Part shown: one piece after another, positions 7,432-16,629 of the stretch
How the letters are laid out: each line of letters begins with the position of its first letter
How positions within the stretch are numbered: position 1 is the first letter of the stretch
DNA from: Muribaculum sp.
Lineage (GTDB): Bacteria > Bacteroidota > Bacteroidia > Bacteroidales > Muribaculaceae
NCBI GenBank assembly: GCA_009775095.1
Contig: VSOZ01000015.1
Span: forward strand, 1 to 64,000
Direction of reading: 5' to 3'
Length of the DNA: 64,000 nucleotides
Position numbers and translations under genes: made by a program
Notes under the pieces: generated by a model
Database searches by the model: none
Seen by the model: the letters and a program-made list of their open reading frames with translations, nothing else
Told to the model about the DNA's origin: nothing

Positions 7432-8805
7432 ATGGAATTATCACAAAATGCCGATCACGGCCGGGGTTTTCTGCAACGGATTGTCGACTTTTTCCGCATA
7501 TCCGCGCCCAACTACAACTCGACCAATACTGAAAAGGACTTCAAACGCATAAGGCTGGTAACATTTATCTCGGCCACATGCGGATACGCTCTTTACTATG
7601 TATGCCGTCTGAGCATGAACATAGTCCGCAAGCCCATAGTGGACGAAGGAGTATTTACAGAGACACAACTCGGCATAATCGGCTCATGCCTGTTTTTTGT
7701 ATATGCCGTAGGCAAGATGGCCAACGGTTTTCTCGCCGACCGCGTAAACGTAAGGCGCTTTATGGCCACAGGTCTGCTTCTTACGGCCATAGTGAATCTC
7801 ATACTCGGCATGACCGAGATGTTTCTTGCATTTGCCGTGCTGTGGGGGCTTAACGGATGGGTTCAGTCAATGGGCGCCCCTGCGGGTGTCGTATCGCTCA
7901 ATCGATGGTATGACTCCAAGGAGCGCGGCACCTACTATGGCTTCTGGAGCGCAAGCCACAATCTGGGCGAGGCCATAACGTTTATAACCATAGCGCTGCT
8001 CGTCAGCTATATGGGGTGGCGCTCGGGGATGCTTGGAGCCGGAGTCATAGGGCTGTTGGGCTTCGGTATGTTGCTGCTGTTCATGCGCGACACTCCCCAG
8101 AGCCAAGGCTTCCTGCTCAACGAGAAGGGCGCATCGACCGCCGCCACAGAAAAGGGCCGTACAGAGGACTTCAACAAAGCGCAGAAAGCGGTGCTCCGCA
8201 ATCCCGCCATATGGATACTCGCGCTCGCCAGCGCATTCATGTACATAAGCCGCTACGCCGTCAACAGCTGGGGAGTGTTCTACCTCGAGGCTCAGAAGGG
8301 CTACTCGACGCTCGACGCAAGTTTCATAATATCCATAAGTTCGGTGTGCGGCATCGTGGGCACAGTGTTCTCCGGCTTAATCTCCGACAAGTTTTTCAAA
8401 GGCAGCCGCAATGTTCCGGCCTTGATATTCGGACTTATGAATGTAACGGCGCTGTGTCTGTTTCTGCTCATACCGGGCGAAAACTTCTACATCGACGTAC
8501 TTGCCATGGTGCTGTTCGGCCTCGGCATAGGAGTGCTTATATGCTTTCTCGGCGGACTTATGGCTGTCGACATTGCACCCCGGGCAGCTGCCGGCGCGGC
8601 TCTCGGCGTGGTAGGCATAGCAAGTTATCTTGGGGCTGCGCTTCAGGATATAATGAACGGAGTACTCATACAAGACAACAAAACCGTGGTAAACGGCGCG
8701 GATGTATACGACTTCACGTATGTAAACTGGTTCTGGATCGGCTCGGCCATGCTGTCGGTGCTGCTCACCCTGCTCGTATGGAACTCCAAGCGCGAAGACC
8801 GCTGA
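7432..8805 (+). CDS. organophosphate:phosphate antiporter family MFS transporter (GlpT/UhpT-like)
   Basis: 457 residues, about 12 membrane segments. The N-terminal region after residue 40 (CGYALYYVCRLSMNIVRKPI) and the GIIGSCLFFVYAVGKMANGFLADR loop are typical of the OPA branch of the major facilitator superfamily (GlpT, UhpT, PgtP), which exchanges a phosphorylated sugar or glycerol-3-phosphate for inorganic phosphate. The second half has RYAVNSWGVFYLEAQKGYS and a GVLICFLGGLMAVD segment. Being directly behind a secreted glycerophosphodiesterase, glycerol-3-phosphate is the likeliest substrate; hexose phosphate is the alternative. A hairpin terminator follows. Confidence 0.85.
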   Translation: MELSQNADHGRGFLQRIVDFFRISAPNYNSTNTEKDFKRIRLVTFISATCGYALYYVCRLSMNIVRKPIVDEGVFTETQLGIIGSCLFFVYAVGKMANGFLADRVNVRRFMATGLLLTAIVNLILGMTEMFLAFAVLWGLNGWVQSMGAPAGVVSLNRWYDSKERGTYYGFWSASHNLGEAITFITIALLVSYMGWRSGMLGAGVIGLLGFGMLLLFMRDTPQSQGFLLNEKGASTAATEKGRTEDFNKAQKAVLRNPAIWILALASAFMYISRYAVNSWGVFYLEAQKGYSTLDASFIISISSVCGIVGTVFSGLISDKFFKGSRNVPALIFGLMNVTALCLFLLIPGENFYIDVLAMVLFGLGIGVLICFLGGLMAVDIAPRAAAGAALGVVGIASYLGAALQDIMNGVLIQDNKTVVNGADVYDFTYVNWFWIGSAMLSVLLTLLVWNSKREDR

Positions 8806-8854
8806 TCCTCCCCCCACTACGCCCATCAATTCAGTTCATAGTATAATAGTTGGA

Positions 8855-8891
8855 AAAACACCCGTGCGGCTCGGAACCACACGGGTGTTTT
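8855..8891. terminator. bidirectional terminator between converging genes
   Basis: AAAACACCCGTG (8855-8866) pairs with CACGGGTGTTTT (8880-8891), 12 bp with A and T runs on both sides. It serves the transporter gene on the plus strand and the lipoprotein gene on the minus strand. Confidence 0.85.
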
Positions 8892-8928
8892 ATATTTAAT
8901 CTTATTTCAACAGAGCGATTAGAAAAAA

Positions 8929-9414
8929 TCAGCGGGGTTGTTGGGTGAGTTCTATGTCACGTTTGCTGTACCAGACTCCGCCGAGGGTCATGTTGATGTG
9001 GCGGGGTTCACCGCTTTCGTTGGGCGAAATGGTAAACGACAGTTTGAACGGAGGCTTGTCGGTAAGGTATTTCACGCTCCCCCACTCTCCGCTAACCAGC
9101 GGCTTGGTGAGCGAAATAGGTTTGTCGGCGGTAACGACACCCTGCCACACCGTTTTGTCATTGACCGAGAGCGAAGATATGAAAGCGTATTGGGCTCCGT
9201 CGCCCACACCCTGCAAGGTGAATGAGCCGCCTCCGGGCGGTATGGAGCCATGGAGTATGTCGCCGTCGTCCAGCTTTATGCCCGTAGCCTCGACCTTTAT
9301 CAACGTCCAGCGTTCGAGATGTTCAGAGCCGTGGCATCCTGACAAAACTACAAGCGCACACAACACGGAGGTGCAGAGCACACCTCGCAGTAGATCAAAA
9401 ACACGCATAATCAA
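8929..9414 (-). CDS. small putative lipoprotein at the end of the mannan operon
   Basis: 161 residues. A signal peptide ends in a lipobox with Cys27 (VVLSGC). The mature part is Thr/Ser/Gly-rich and beta-like by eye and ends in QQPR. I recognise no domain. Its ATG overlaps the stop of the upstream esterase by 4 bp (ATGA), so the two are translationally coupled, and it is the last gene before the terminator. Coupling suggests it partners the esterase at the membrane, for example as an anchor or a substrate-binding accessory; this is inference. Confidence 0.6.
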   Translation of the reverse strand: MIMRVFDLLRGVLCTSVLCALVVLSGCHGSEHLERWTLIKVEATGIKLDDGDILHGSIPPGGGSFTLQGVGDGAQYAFISSLSVNDKTVWQGVVTADKPISLTKPLVSGEWGSVKYLTDKPPFKLSFTISPNESGEPRHINMTLGGVWYSKRDIELTQQPR

Positions 9415-10571
9415 TGTTGTTTAAAAAGTTGAGGAGCAAACTTGGCGAGATATATGCGCCAATTCTTCCAGATGTGACCGTCGGGACTCTCATAATAAGT
9501 ATAAGGGTAGCCGTTGGCGTCCAACATCTTGCGATACTCTGTATTGGCTTCGTAAAGGAAGTCCTTGTCACCTATAGCGATCCAGTAGAGCGCGGGTGCC
9601 TTCTCAAACTGGCGTTTCAGCTTGCCCTCAAGGTCGGCATACACAGGCAAGGTCTTCGACTTGTCGGGGAAGATGGCGGCAGAGAAAAGTCCTACGTAGT
9701 CAAACATGTCGGGATACTGCTTCGAGATATGCATAGAGTGGTAGCCACCCATCGACAGACCGGCAATGGCGCGCGCACTCTTCGAAGGCAACGTGCGGTA
9801 ATTGCGGTCTACAAACTCCACCACTTCGGGGAAAGACTCCTCGAATACACCGTCCATAGTATGCGGAAGCTGTGTTGTAGGAGGGGTGAGTCCGGCCGAA
9901 GTCTCTCCCGGAGCCGCCTGCATATCTACATTGCCGTTTGTCATTACAACAATCATGGGTTCGGCCTCACCGCGAGCTATAAGGTTGTCGAGTATCTGTG
10001 CCGCACGTCCAAGTTCGCTCCAAGCATTTTCGTCACCGCCCATGCCGTGAAGCAGGTACAGAACCGGATAACGACGGTCGCCCTTTTCATATCCGGCGGG
10101 AGTATATACGGTCATACGACGGTCGGTACCCGTACGGCGACAGGGATACCACACCTTTGAGACAGTACCGTGAGGCACATCGTTGACGCGATACAGGTCG
10201 GCCAGTCCGCCACCTATAATAAATATGTCGGACATGGTACTTACATCACGGCGTTTGTACACGTTGTTGGGGTCACTCACCTTAAGCGAGTCGACATAAA
10301 ACGTATAGCTGTACAGTTCCGGAGCAAGAGGTTGAGGAGTCGTGTATGTCCATATGCCGTCAGCTCCCTTTGTCATCAACTCAAATCCACGGGGAGAAAA
10401 GTCGCCGGCCACTACAACAGAAGAGGCCTTAGGAGCATCAAGACGGAAAGTCACGGTATTGTCGGCTTTTACCTCTGGCGAAATCATCGTCGGGATGCCC
10501 CAAAGTGCTTGCTGAGCAAACACAACGGCGGCTGTCATGACAGCCGCCGTCAGTAAAAATATTCTTTTCAT
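9411..10571 (-). CDS. CE1-type secreted esterase with N-terminal CBM48-like domain
   Basis: 386 residues. There is a signal peptide to about residue 20. A beta-sandwich domain (about 25-115) has the VVVAGDFSPRGFELM...DGIWTYTTP pattern of CBM48/E-set modules that precede Bacteroidota feruloyl and acetyl esterases. An esterase-D-like alpha/beta hydrolase (about 135-386) follows, with LYLLHGMGGDENAW, nucleophile G-L-S273-M-G-G, and a closing SPDGHIWKNWR histidine. The family removes acetyl or feruloyl groups from plant polysaccharides; acetyl removal from glucomannan is the fitting guess here. manA lies 42 bp upstream and a coupled lipoprotein follows. Confidence 0.85.
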   Translation of the reverse strand: MKRIFLLTAAVMTAAVVFAQQALWGIPTMISPEVKADNTVTFRLDAPKASSVVVAGDFSPRGFELMTKGADGIWTYTTPQPLAPELYSYTFYVDSLKVSDPNNVYKRRDVSTMSDIFIIGGGLADLYRVNDVPHGTVSKVWYPCRRTGTDRRMTVYTPAGYEKGDRRYPVLYLLHGMGGDENAWSELGRAAQILDNLIARGEAEPMIVVMTNGNVDMQAAPGETSAGLTPPTTQLPHTMDGVFEESFPEVVEFVDRNYRTLPSKSARAIAGLSMGGYHSMHISKQYPDMFDYVGLFSAAIFPDKSKTLPVYADLEGKLKRQFEKAPALYWIAIGDKDFLYEANTEYRKMLDANGYPYTYYESPDGHIWKNWRIYLAKFAPQLFKQH

Positions 10572-10613
10572 CGAGCAAAAAAATATTGAATCGGAATAAT
10601 CAGATCATATTCA

Positions 10614-11573
10614 TCATGCCGTAGCGGTGAGCAGAACGGCCTTACCGTCGGCCGACAACGTCTTAGTGGAAGCAGCGACCAGAAGGGTCTCTCCGCGATG
10701 CAGTTCGGTAGCCTCGCCATCGGTAAACAAAGTACACTTACCGTCAAGACACATCACCACCATGAACGAGTCATCGGCTACAGGTATATCTATTTTGCCG
10801 TCGACCACCACACGTTTGACATCGAAATGACTGCACTTAACAAGTCCGGTCACGCCGGTGGCATCCTTATCATAAGAGCCCTTGTACTCGGGGTATACGG
10901 TATAGTCGATAGCATCCTTGGCGAGTTCTGTGTGAAGCTGGCGGGGATTGCCGTCGGCATCGCGACGGTCGAAGTCATACACACGGTAAGTTATGTCGCT
11001 CGTCTCCTGAATCTCTGCGAGCAGATTGCCCGCGCCGATAGCGTGAATACGTCCGGCGGGAAGGAAAAACAGGTCACCGGCATGAGAGTCATGAGCGGCC
11101 ACCACATCCATAATCTTCTTCTCCTCCACAAGACGCGTATAGTCATCGGGAGTTATCGATTCAGAAAGGCCGGCATATATGCGGGCACCGGGCTCGGCAT
11201 CAATTATATACCACATCTCGGTTTTACCGAGAGAGTTGTGGCGCACCTTTGCCAAAGCGTCATCGGGATGCACCTGCACCGACAAATCTTTCTTGGCATC
11301 AATAATCTTTATCAGCAGAGGGAAAGTATCGCCATACTTATCCATGATGTGAGCGCCGACAAGGTCGGCACCGTACTTAGCGATAAGCTGCGGTAGAGTA
11401 AGGCCTTTGTCATCGCCCTCGGCCACAACAGATTCATGGCCGGGCACGCCGGATATTTCCCAACTTTCGCCGATATTATCATCTTCAACTTCAACGCCCT
11501 TGAAAGGAGCTATCTTCTCACCACCCCAAAGCACCGGTTTGAGATATGGTACAAATTTAAACGGTAGTATCAT
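10614..11573 (-). CDS. manA: class I mannose-6-phosphate isomerase
   Basis: 319 residues, the short type-I phosphomannose isomerase that interconverts mannose-6-phosphate and fructose-6-phosphate using zinc. The metal and active-site blocks are visible: GESWEISG, LSVQVHPDD (Gln and His ligands), KTEMWYIID (Glu ligand) and AGRIHAIGAGNLLAEIQ. It lies within the same-strand run between an AGE-family epimerase (38 bp upstream) and a CE1 esterase, so it is part of the mannan unit. It would bring mannose released by phosphorolysis into glycolysis once phosphorylated at C6. No phosphomannomutase or mannokinase is visible in the window. Confidence 0.93.
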   Translation of the reverse strand: MILPFKFVPYLKPVLWGGEKIAPFKGVEVEDDNIGESWEISGVPGHESVVAEGDDKGLTLPQLIAKYGADLVGAHIMDKYGDTFPLLIKIIDAKKDLSVQVHPDDALAKVRHNSLGKTEMWYIIDAEPGARIYAGLSESITPDDYTRLVEEKKIMDVVAAHDSHAGDLFFLPAGRIHAIGAGNLLAEIQETSDITYRVYDFDRRDADGNPRQLHTELAKDAIDYTVYPEYKGSYDKDATGVTGLVKCSHFDVKRVVVDGKIDIPVADDSFMVVMCLDGKCTLFTDGEATELHRGETLLVAASTKTLSADGKAVLLTATA

Positions 11574-11611
11574 AATGTGTATATTAACACATCAAAGTTA
11601 CTAAGAATATT

Positions 11612-12796
11612 TCATTCCGACAAAGCGCGTATGATTTCGGTACACATACGGCTGTTATGGTAAGGACATTTCCAGAATCCGGCTTTGTCCTCATCGCGGT
11701 TGACTGTTCCGTCGGGACGACGGCTCCAGAACCACTCACCGCCTTCATTGTCGACAATATTTTCTTTTATATATGTCCAAGTCTCACAAGCACGTTCGAA
11801 AGCATCGGCCACTCCGTGATATTTGTACAGATATATCTGCCCTATCATATTCTCGGCCTGAACCCACCAGTGGCGGTCATTGTCAAACGAACCGGAGCCG
11901 TGGCGTTCGTATACCATCGAGCCGTCGGCACAACGGCCTTCAAGAGCGGCTTCGGCTATAGCCTTAGTATGAGCGAGAGCACGCGCCTCGACCGCAGGGT
12001 CGCCAATGGCCTGCGCCGTCTCAAGCAGGAGCCAAGAGGCCTCGATGTCATGACCATAGGATGTCTCCTTGTCATGGCGCTTCCAACCTTCGTCAAAGAA
12101 GAGTCCGAGATGATGAGAATGTTCGTCCTCCATTATGTCAAAGAATATGTCAAGCAACGACAGGATAGCCTCGCGCAACGACTCATCGGGCCACACCCGA
12201 TAAAGATTGGTATAAGGTTCGATGATGTGCAGATGAGTATTCATGGTCTTGGCCATATTCTCATCCTTGTCGCTCAGACGCATGTCATCTATCGGTCCCC
12301 ACTCGCGGGTACAAGCCTCAATGTAGCCTCCACGCTCGCGGTCACGGCTATGAGTCTCTATGTCATGGAAAAGTTTTACGGCATAGTCGAGAGCCTCCTT
12401 GTCGCCGGTAGCGCGCACATATTCCGACAGCCCGTATATAACGAAGCCTATGGCATAAAACTGTTTTTTAGTGTCAAGAGGTGTGCCGTCGGCATTGAGC
12501 GACCAATATATGCCCCCAAACTCGCGATCATAGAAGTGCTCAAGAATATAATCCTTGGCCCTCGCAGCCATGTCAAGATACTCCTTGCGGCCTGTGGTGC
12601 GATAGGCCGACGCAAAGCTCCAAAGAAGACGACCGTTAAGGATAGCACCCTTGGGCGCATCGGCGTCAAGACGGTCGTAGCCGTCGCGACGGCCGTAAAA
12701 ACCGCCGCGAGGGTCAACCATTTTATTCATCCAGTAAGGGAGTATGCAGTTGTCGAGATTGTCAAGCAACTCCTTTTTTAAAGTCAGTTCAGTCAT
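11612..12796 (-). CDS. AGE-family epimerase, probable mannobiose (cellobiose) 2-epimerase
   Basis: 394 residues, an (alpha/alpha)6-barrel of the N-acylglucosamine 2-epimerase superfamily. The N-terminal ILPYWMNKMVDPRGGFYGRRDG and the catalytic regions (THLHIIEPYTNLYRVW, SYGHDIEASWLLLE, HWWVQAENMIG and KCPYHNSRMCTEI with its terminal His) are those of cellobiose 2-epimerases. Such enzymes turn beta-1,4-mannobiose into mannosyl-glucose. The adjacent symporter and GH130 mannosylglucose phosphorylase make that the likely reaction, as in the Bacteroides fragilis mannan pathway. Plain cellobiose epimerisation is also possible. It ends 38 bp before manA and starts 9 bp after the symporter. Confidence 0.88.
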   Translation of the reverse strand: MTELTLKKELLDNLDNCILPYWMNKMVDPRGGFYGRRDGYDRLDADAPKGAILNGRLLWSFASAYRTTGRKEYLDMAARAKDYILEHFYDREFGGIYWSLNADGTPLDTKKQFYAIGFVIYGLSEYVRATGDKEALDYAVKLFHDIETHSRDRERGGYIEACTREWGPIDDMRLSDKDENMAKTMNTHLHIIEPYTNLYRVWPDESLREAILSLLDIFFDIMEDEHSHHLGLFFDEGWKRHDKETSYGHDIEASWLLLETAQAIGDPAVEARALAHTKAIAEAALEGRCADGSMVYERHGSGSFDNDRHWWVQAENMIGQIYLYKYHGVADAFERACETWTYIKENIVDNEGGEWFWSRRPDGTVNRDEDKAGFWKCPYHNSRMCTEIIRALSE

Positions 12797-12805
12797 TTCA
12801 GTTAA

Positions 12806-14245
12806 TCAGACGGGTTCCACTTCGCTATTGCCGGGTTCCGCAACCGGATTGAGTCGCTGTTGCTTGAGTTGCGCCACAATATCGTCCATGCGTTTGGTAG
12901 TCAAAGGATATAGCCATACGATAACGAGTGACAACAAAGCCACACCCGCGGGAATGAATGTCATAAGCATCCAAAGACATGTTATGGCGCTGTCAGGCTG
13001 CACTATATCCACAGTCTGCACTCCTTCGGGACGCTCCACATAGCCGTAGCCGTGCAGAAGCCACATAACCGCGGCTCCACCGATGGCACCACCGAACTTC
13101 TGCGCCATCGAAGCCGACGAGAAGATGAGTCCTGTAGAAGCCGAGCGGTATTTCAACTCCGAGTAATCGCTTACGTCGGCATACATAGACCATACGAGAG
13201 GCGACATGACACCGGTAAGTACCGAGATGATAATCTGAAGCAGAAGCATGACAAGCAATCCGGCATTACTTTCCGGCGAGCATGTGAAGAAGATAATGCT
13301 GAATACGATAAGCAGAGCATCAACCAGAATAAACGTCGGTTTCTTGCCCAACTTCTTCGTAATAGCCACAGCAAGAGCCACACCCACCATATTGGCAACC
13401 TCACCCACACCGAGGAACAGACCGGAGTAGAAGAGCATAGAGACAGAGAATATGACTATATGCTGCTCTCCACCGATAATGTCGGCAAAGAAGAAGGCCA
13501 CAGTAGCACCGCGTACGGTGTTAAACAGGTTGAAACACAACGAAGCGCCGTTAAGCAACCACCACGGCTTGTTGGTGACGAGAGCCTTCAGGTCCTTTCC
13601 AAGCGAGGCGGCGCTCACCGTAGTGAGCTGCTCGCGTGTGAGCTTGAAACATAGAAGGAACAGGATGAAACAGCACGACGCTATTACAATCATGGCAAAC
13701 TGCCAGCTGGACTGCAAGGAGAATCCGAAGCCGTTCTGAAACATCTTGCACAGAGGATCCCAAGCGAAGAGAGCGATAAACGAACCTCCGTAAGCGAAAA
13801 ACATGCGGAAAGACGAGAACACGGTCTTTTCCTGAGAGTTGTCGGTCATGACACCGAGCATAGCGCCGTAGGGTACATTGATACCGGTGTATACGGTCAT
13901 CATCATTATATAGGTGACATAAGCCCATATGAGACGGGCCGCATAGCCCCAGTCAGGGGTCGTGAACAACAATATGCCGCATATAGAGAAGGGAGCGGCC
14001 ACCCAAAGGAGATAGGGACGATATTTGCCCCAACGTGTTTTTGTACGATCGGCTACAGCCCCCATCATGGGGTCACTCACGGCATCCCATATGCGGGTGA
14101 CGAGAAGTAGCACACCGGTGTCGATCAACGACAAGCCGAAAACATTGGCATAGAAGAAGGGCAGATAGTAGCTGAAAACTTTCCAGAACATGGACGAAGC
14201 CATGTCGCCGAAGCCATATCCGATTTTTTCGCGTAACGGAGCCAT
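12806..14245 (-). CDS. GPH-family sugar:cation symporter
   Basis: 479 residues with about 12 hydrophobic segments. REKIGYGFGDMASSMFW at the start, and the DAVSDPMMGAVADRTKTRWGKYRPYLLW loop (about 53-80), are hallmarks of the glycoside-pentoside-hexuronide:cation symporters (MelB/XynP type). It probably carries manno- or gluco-disaccharides across the inner membrane for the cytoplasmic epimerase and phosphorylases encoded next to it. GH130 lies 19 bp upstream and the epimerase 9 bp downstream. The exact sugar cannot be read from the sequence. Confidence 0.9.
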   Translation of the reverse strand: MAPLREKIGYGFGDMASSMFWKVFSYYLPFFYANVFGLSLIDTGVLLLVTRIWDAVSDPMMGAVADRTKTRWGKYRPYLLWVAAPFSICGILLFTTPDWGYAARLIWAYVTYIMMMTVYTGINVPYGAMLGVMTDNSQEKTVFSSFRMFFAYGGSFIALFAWDPLCKMFQNGFGFSLQSSWQFAMIVIASCCFILFLLCFKLTREQLTTVSAASLGKDLKALVTNKPWWLLNGASLCFNLFNTVRGATVAFFFADIIGGEQHIVIFSVSMLFYSGLFLGVGEVANMVGVALAVAITKKLGKKPTFILVDALLIVFSIIFFTCSPESNAGLLVMLLLQIIISVLTGVMSPLVWSMYADVSDYSELKYRSASTGLIFSSASMAQKFGGAIGGAAVMWLLHGYGYVERPEGVQTVDIVQPDSAITCLWMLMTFIPAGVALLSLVIVWLYPLTTKRMDDIVAQLKQQRLNPVAEPGNSEVEPV

Positions 14246-14264
14246 AACAAAATTACTTCTTTAA

Positions 14265-15434
14265 TTACTTCTTATTTATTATTGCAAGATTATGATCAAT
14301 AAGAGCGTTGAGAGTCTTTACCGAATTGCCGGTAGTAAGGCCGTCGACGGGAGTATTCATGCAGTAGTCCACCAAACGGTCGACAGTTGAAGTAGCCACA
14401 TGCATGCGGGTGTCGCTCGAAGCGTAGTAGATGAACACCTTGCCGTCCTCGTCGGCTATCCAGCCGTTGGTGAAAAGCACGTTCATGACATCGCCTATAT
14501 ACTCTTCGCCTACAGGAGCCATGAAGTAGCCGCCGGGGGTAGCTATAGGACGCCACGGCTCATCGAGCGCAGTCATGTACATGTACAGCACGTAACGCAG
14601 ACCGGATGCACAACCGCGCACACCGTGGGCAAGATGGAGCCAACCCTTCGGGGTCTTTATAGGATGAGGACCCTCGCCGTTCTTAACCTCCTTGATGGTG
14701 TGGTAATAGCGGCTGTCGACAATCAGCTCTTCGGTAATCTCGGCATGAGTCATGTCATCGACAAGCGCCCATCCGATACCACCGCCGCTGCCGGCGTCGA
14801 TAAATCCGTCCTGCGGGCGAGTGTAAAGCGCATATTTGCCGTCAACAAACTCGGGATGAAGCACAACATTGCGCTGCTGGCTGCGGCTCTTCAGGTCGGG
14901 AAGACGCTCCCAATTCACAAGGTCCTTTGTGCGGGCAATACCGCATGTAGCCGTAGCCGCCGAGAGGTTGCCGGGTTGAGCATCATCATGGCGTTCAACG
15001 CAGAAAAGGCCGTATATCCATCCGTCTTCATGACGGGTAAGTCGCATGTCATATATATTTGTACCGGGTATGTCATCCTCGGGCATGGTTACGGGATGAT
15101 CCCAGAAACGAAAGTTGTCGACGCCGTTAGGACTCTCAGCCACGGCAAAAAACGACTTGCGGTCAGAGCCTTCGACACGCACCACGAGCACATACTTGTC
15201 GCCCCACTTTATGGCGCCTGAGTTGAGGGTGGCGTTAACGCCGATGCGCTCCTCAAAGAAGGGATTGGCCTCCTTGTCGTAGTCATAGCGCCAGAAGGGA
15301 GGCGCCATTTCGGCGGTTATAACCGGATTTTTATAACGGCAGTATATGCCATTGCCCTCAATGGGCTCGTTTTTGCGGGTTACGAGTTCCTCGTATTTTG
15401 TCTCGACAAATTTTTTTCTTTCTTCAAATGTCAT
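14265..15434 (-). CDS. GH130 4-O-beta-mannosylglucose phosphorylase
   Basis: 389 residues, a five-bladed propeller phosphorylase of GH130 subfamily 1. The sequence is strikingly like what I recall for the B. fragilis enzyme: ERIGVNATLNSGAIKWG, VVRVEGSDRKSFFAVAESPNG, NIYDMRLT (catalytic Asp129), SRSQQRNVVLHPEFVDGKYALYTRPQDGFID and VLFTNGWIADEDGKVFIYYASSDTRMHVATST. It splits mannosyl-beta-1,4-glucose with phosphate into mannose-1-phosphate and glucose in the cytoplasm. Between a GH26 mannanase and the symporter/epimerase genes, it completes the canonical mannobiose pathway. Confidence 0.94.
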   Translation of the reverse strand: MTFEERKKFVETKYEELVTRKNEPIEGNGIYCRYKNPVITAEMAPPFWRYDYDKEANPFFEERIGVNATLNSGAIKWGDKYVLVVRVEGSDRKSFFAVAESPNGVDNFRFWDHPVTMPEDDIPGTNIYDMRLTRHEDGWIYGLFCVERHDDAQPGNLSAATATCGIARTKDLVNWERLPDLKSRSQQRNVVLHPEFVDGKYALYTRPQDGFIDAGSGGGIGWALVDDMTHAEITEELIVDSRYYHTIKEVKNGEGPHPIKTPKGWLHLAHGVRGCASGLRYVLYMYMTALDEPWRPIATPGGYFMAPVGEEYIGDVMNVLFTNGWIADEDGKVFIYYASSDTRMHVATSTVDRLVDYCMNTPVDGLTTGNSVKTLNALIDHNLAIINKK

Positions 15435-15469
15435 GATAGGTAATTCTATTTACAGGTTAGGGTGAATCA

Positions 15470-16606
15470 TTATTTTATTTTAGAAATATCTTTGGCAAAA
15501 AGGGTGGTTGAGTCATTGTAAAACGCCTTGAACGACTCTTCGGCGGGGTGTCCGGGATAAGGAACGTAGAAATGGCGCGGTATATTGTCAGCGTTTCGCC
15601 ACACAGACACATACACTACAGGAAACTCCTTGACGAGCGGCATAAGCACGTCGGTATACCAAGCGGGCACGGTGATACTCTCAAGGCCGGTCTCGGTAAA
15701 AGCCGCGAGCTTTCCGCGAGCCTCGGCCTGCGACACAGCCGCGGAGAGCGTAGACTTTACTCTCGAAGCATACTCATCCAGAGCTCCGTCGCCTTCAAAA
15801 CAATATACATCGGCGCCCATTATGTCGACATACTCGTCGCCGGGATAGCGCTCCATGTACTGTTCCACGGATGAAACCTTATCGGGAGAATATGCCCAAA
15901 CCACATTGTCAATGCCTTTGTCGTCGAAAATGCGGCGAGTCATATGCCACAGCTTCTTGTAGCTTTCGGTATCGGTATTGTCACCACCCCACCAGAACCA
16001 AGAGCCTGTATGCTCATGCCACGGACGGAAGATTACAGGCACGCGGTTACCATCGGCGTCTTTGATAGAGCCTATAAAATCGGCGGCACGTCCAATCCAC
16101 ACCTTGACGGTGTCGTTAAGCGCGGTACCCTCGGTGACAGCCTCTTTCACGACATTCCCGCCGGTAGTGTCCCACGAGTCGCCTTTTGTGGCGGGATTGC
16201 GCGGATGCCAGCTGAACGTATTTATACCGCCGCGTTCATTCTGCTTCAAGGCTTCATTATGTATCAGTTCAAACGGCACACCGTCGAGCTGTTTTTCAGT
16301 ACCCCACTCCACAAGTCCGAGGTCCCAGTTCATGATGGCAGGATAGTCGCCTGTGACCTCCTTTACGTCGCTACGCCCCTCTTCACCGCGCCAAGTATGG
16401 CCATAGGCGGTATCGTCATGATGTCCGAAAGCAAATTTGCCGGCATCGCGCACCTTTCCGAGGCGCTCTATCAGCTGCATACGTGGAGTAGCGGCTATGG
16501 TATCATTGTCGGTAGCCGAAGCGGCCTTGTTCTTACCACCGGAGCATCCGGTTATAGAAAAGGCACCAAACAGGACTACCGAGATTATTGATGCAATGTA
16601 TTTCAT
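15470..16606 (-). CDS. GH26 beta-mannanase, lipoprotein
   Basis: 378 residues. A signal peptide and lipobox (SITGC, Cys21) predict membrane anchoring. The GH26 TIM barrel spans about 43-370, with general acid/base Glu198 in FRPWHEHTGSWFWWG and nucleophile Glu305 in AFTETGL. GH26 enzymes cut beta-1,4-mannan, and those in this gene order (GH26-GH130-epimerase) often release mannobiose. No extra binding module is present, unlike the second GH26 at 19274-21028. Downstream GH130 is 35 bp away. Periplasmic rather than surface location is possible because no clear acidic surface-export signal follows the Cys. Confidence 0.93.
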   Translation of the reverse strand: MKYIASIISVVLFGAFSITGCSGGKNKAASATDNDTIAATPRMQLIERLGKVRDAGKFAFGHHDDTAYGHTWRGEEGRSDVKEVTGDYPAIMNWDLGLVEWGTEKQLDGVPFELIHNEALKQNERGGINTFSWHPRNPATKGDSWDTTGGNVVKEAVTEGTALNDTVKVWIGRAADFIGSIKDADGNRVPVIFRPWHEHTGSWFWWGGDNTDTESYKKLWHMTRRIFDDKGIDNVVWAYSPDKVSSVEQYMERYPGDEYVDIMGADVYCFEGDGALDEYASRVKSTLSAAVSQAEARGKLAAFTETGLESITVPAWYTDVLMPLVKEFPVVYVSVWRNADNIPRHFYVPYPGHPAEESFKAFYNDSTTLFAKDISKIK

Positions 16607-16629
16607 CGATTATCGATTGTAAATTATTT

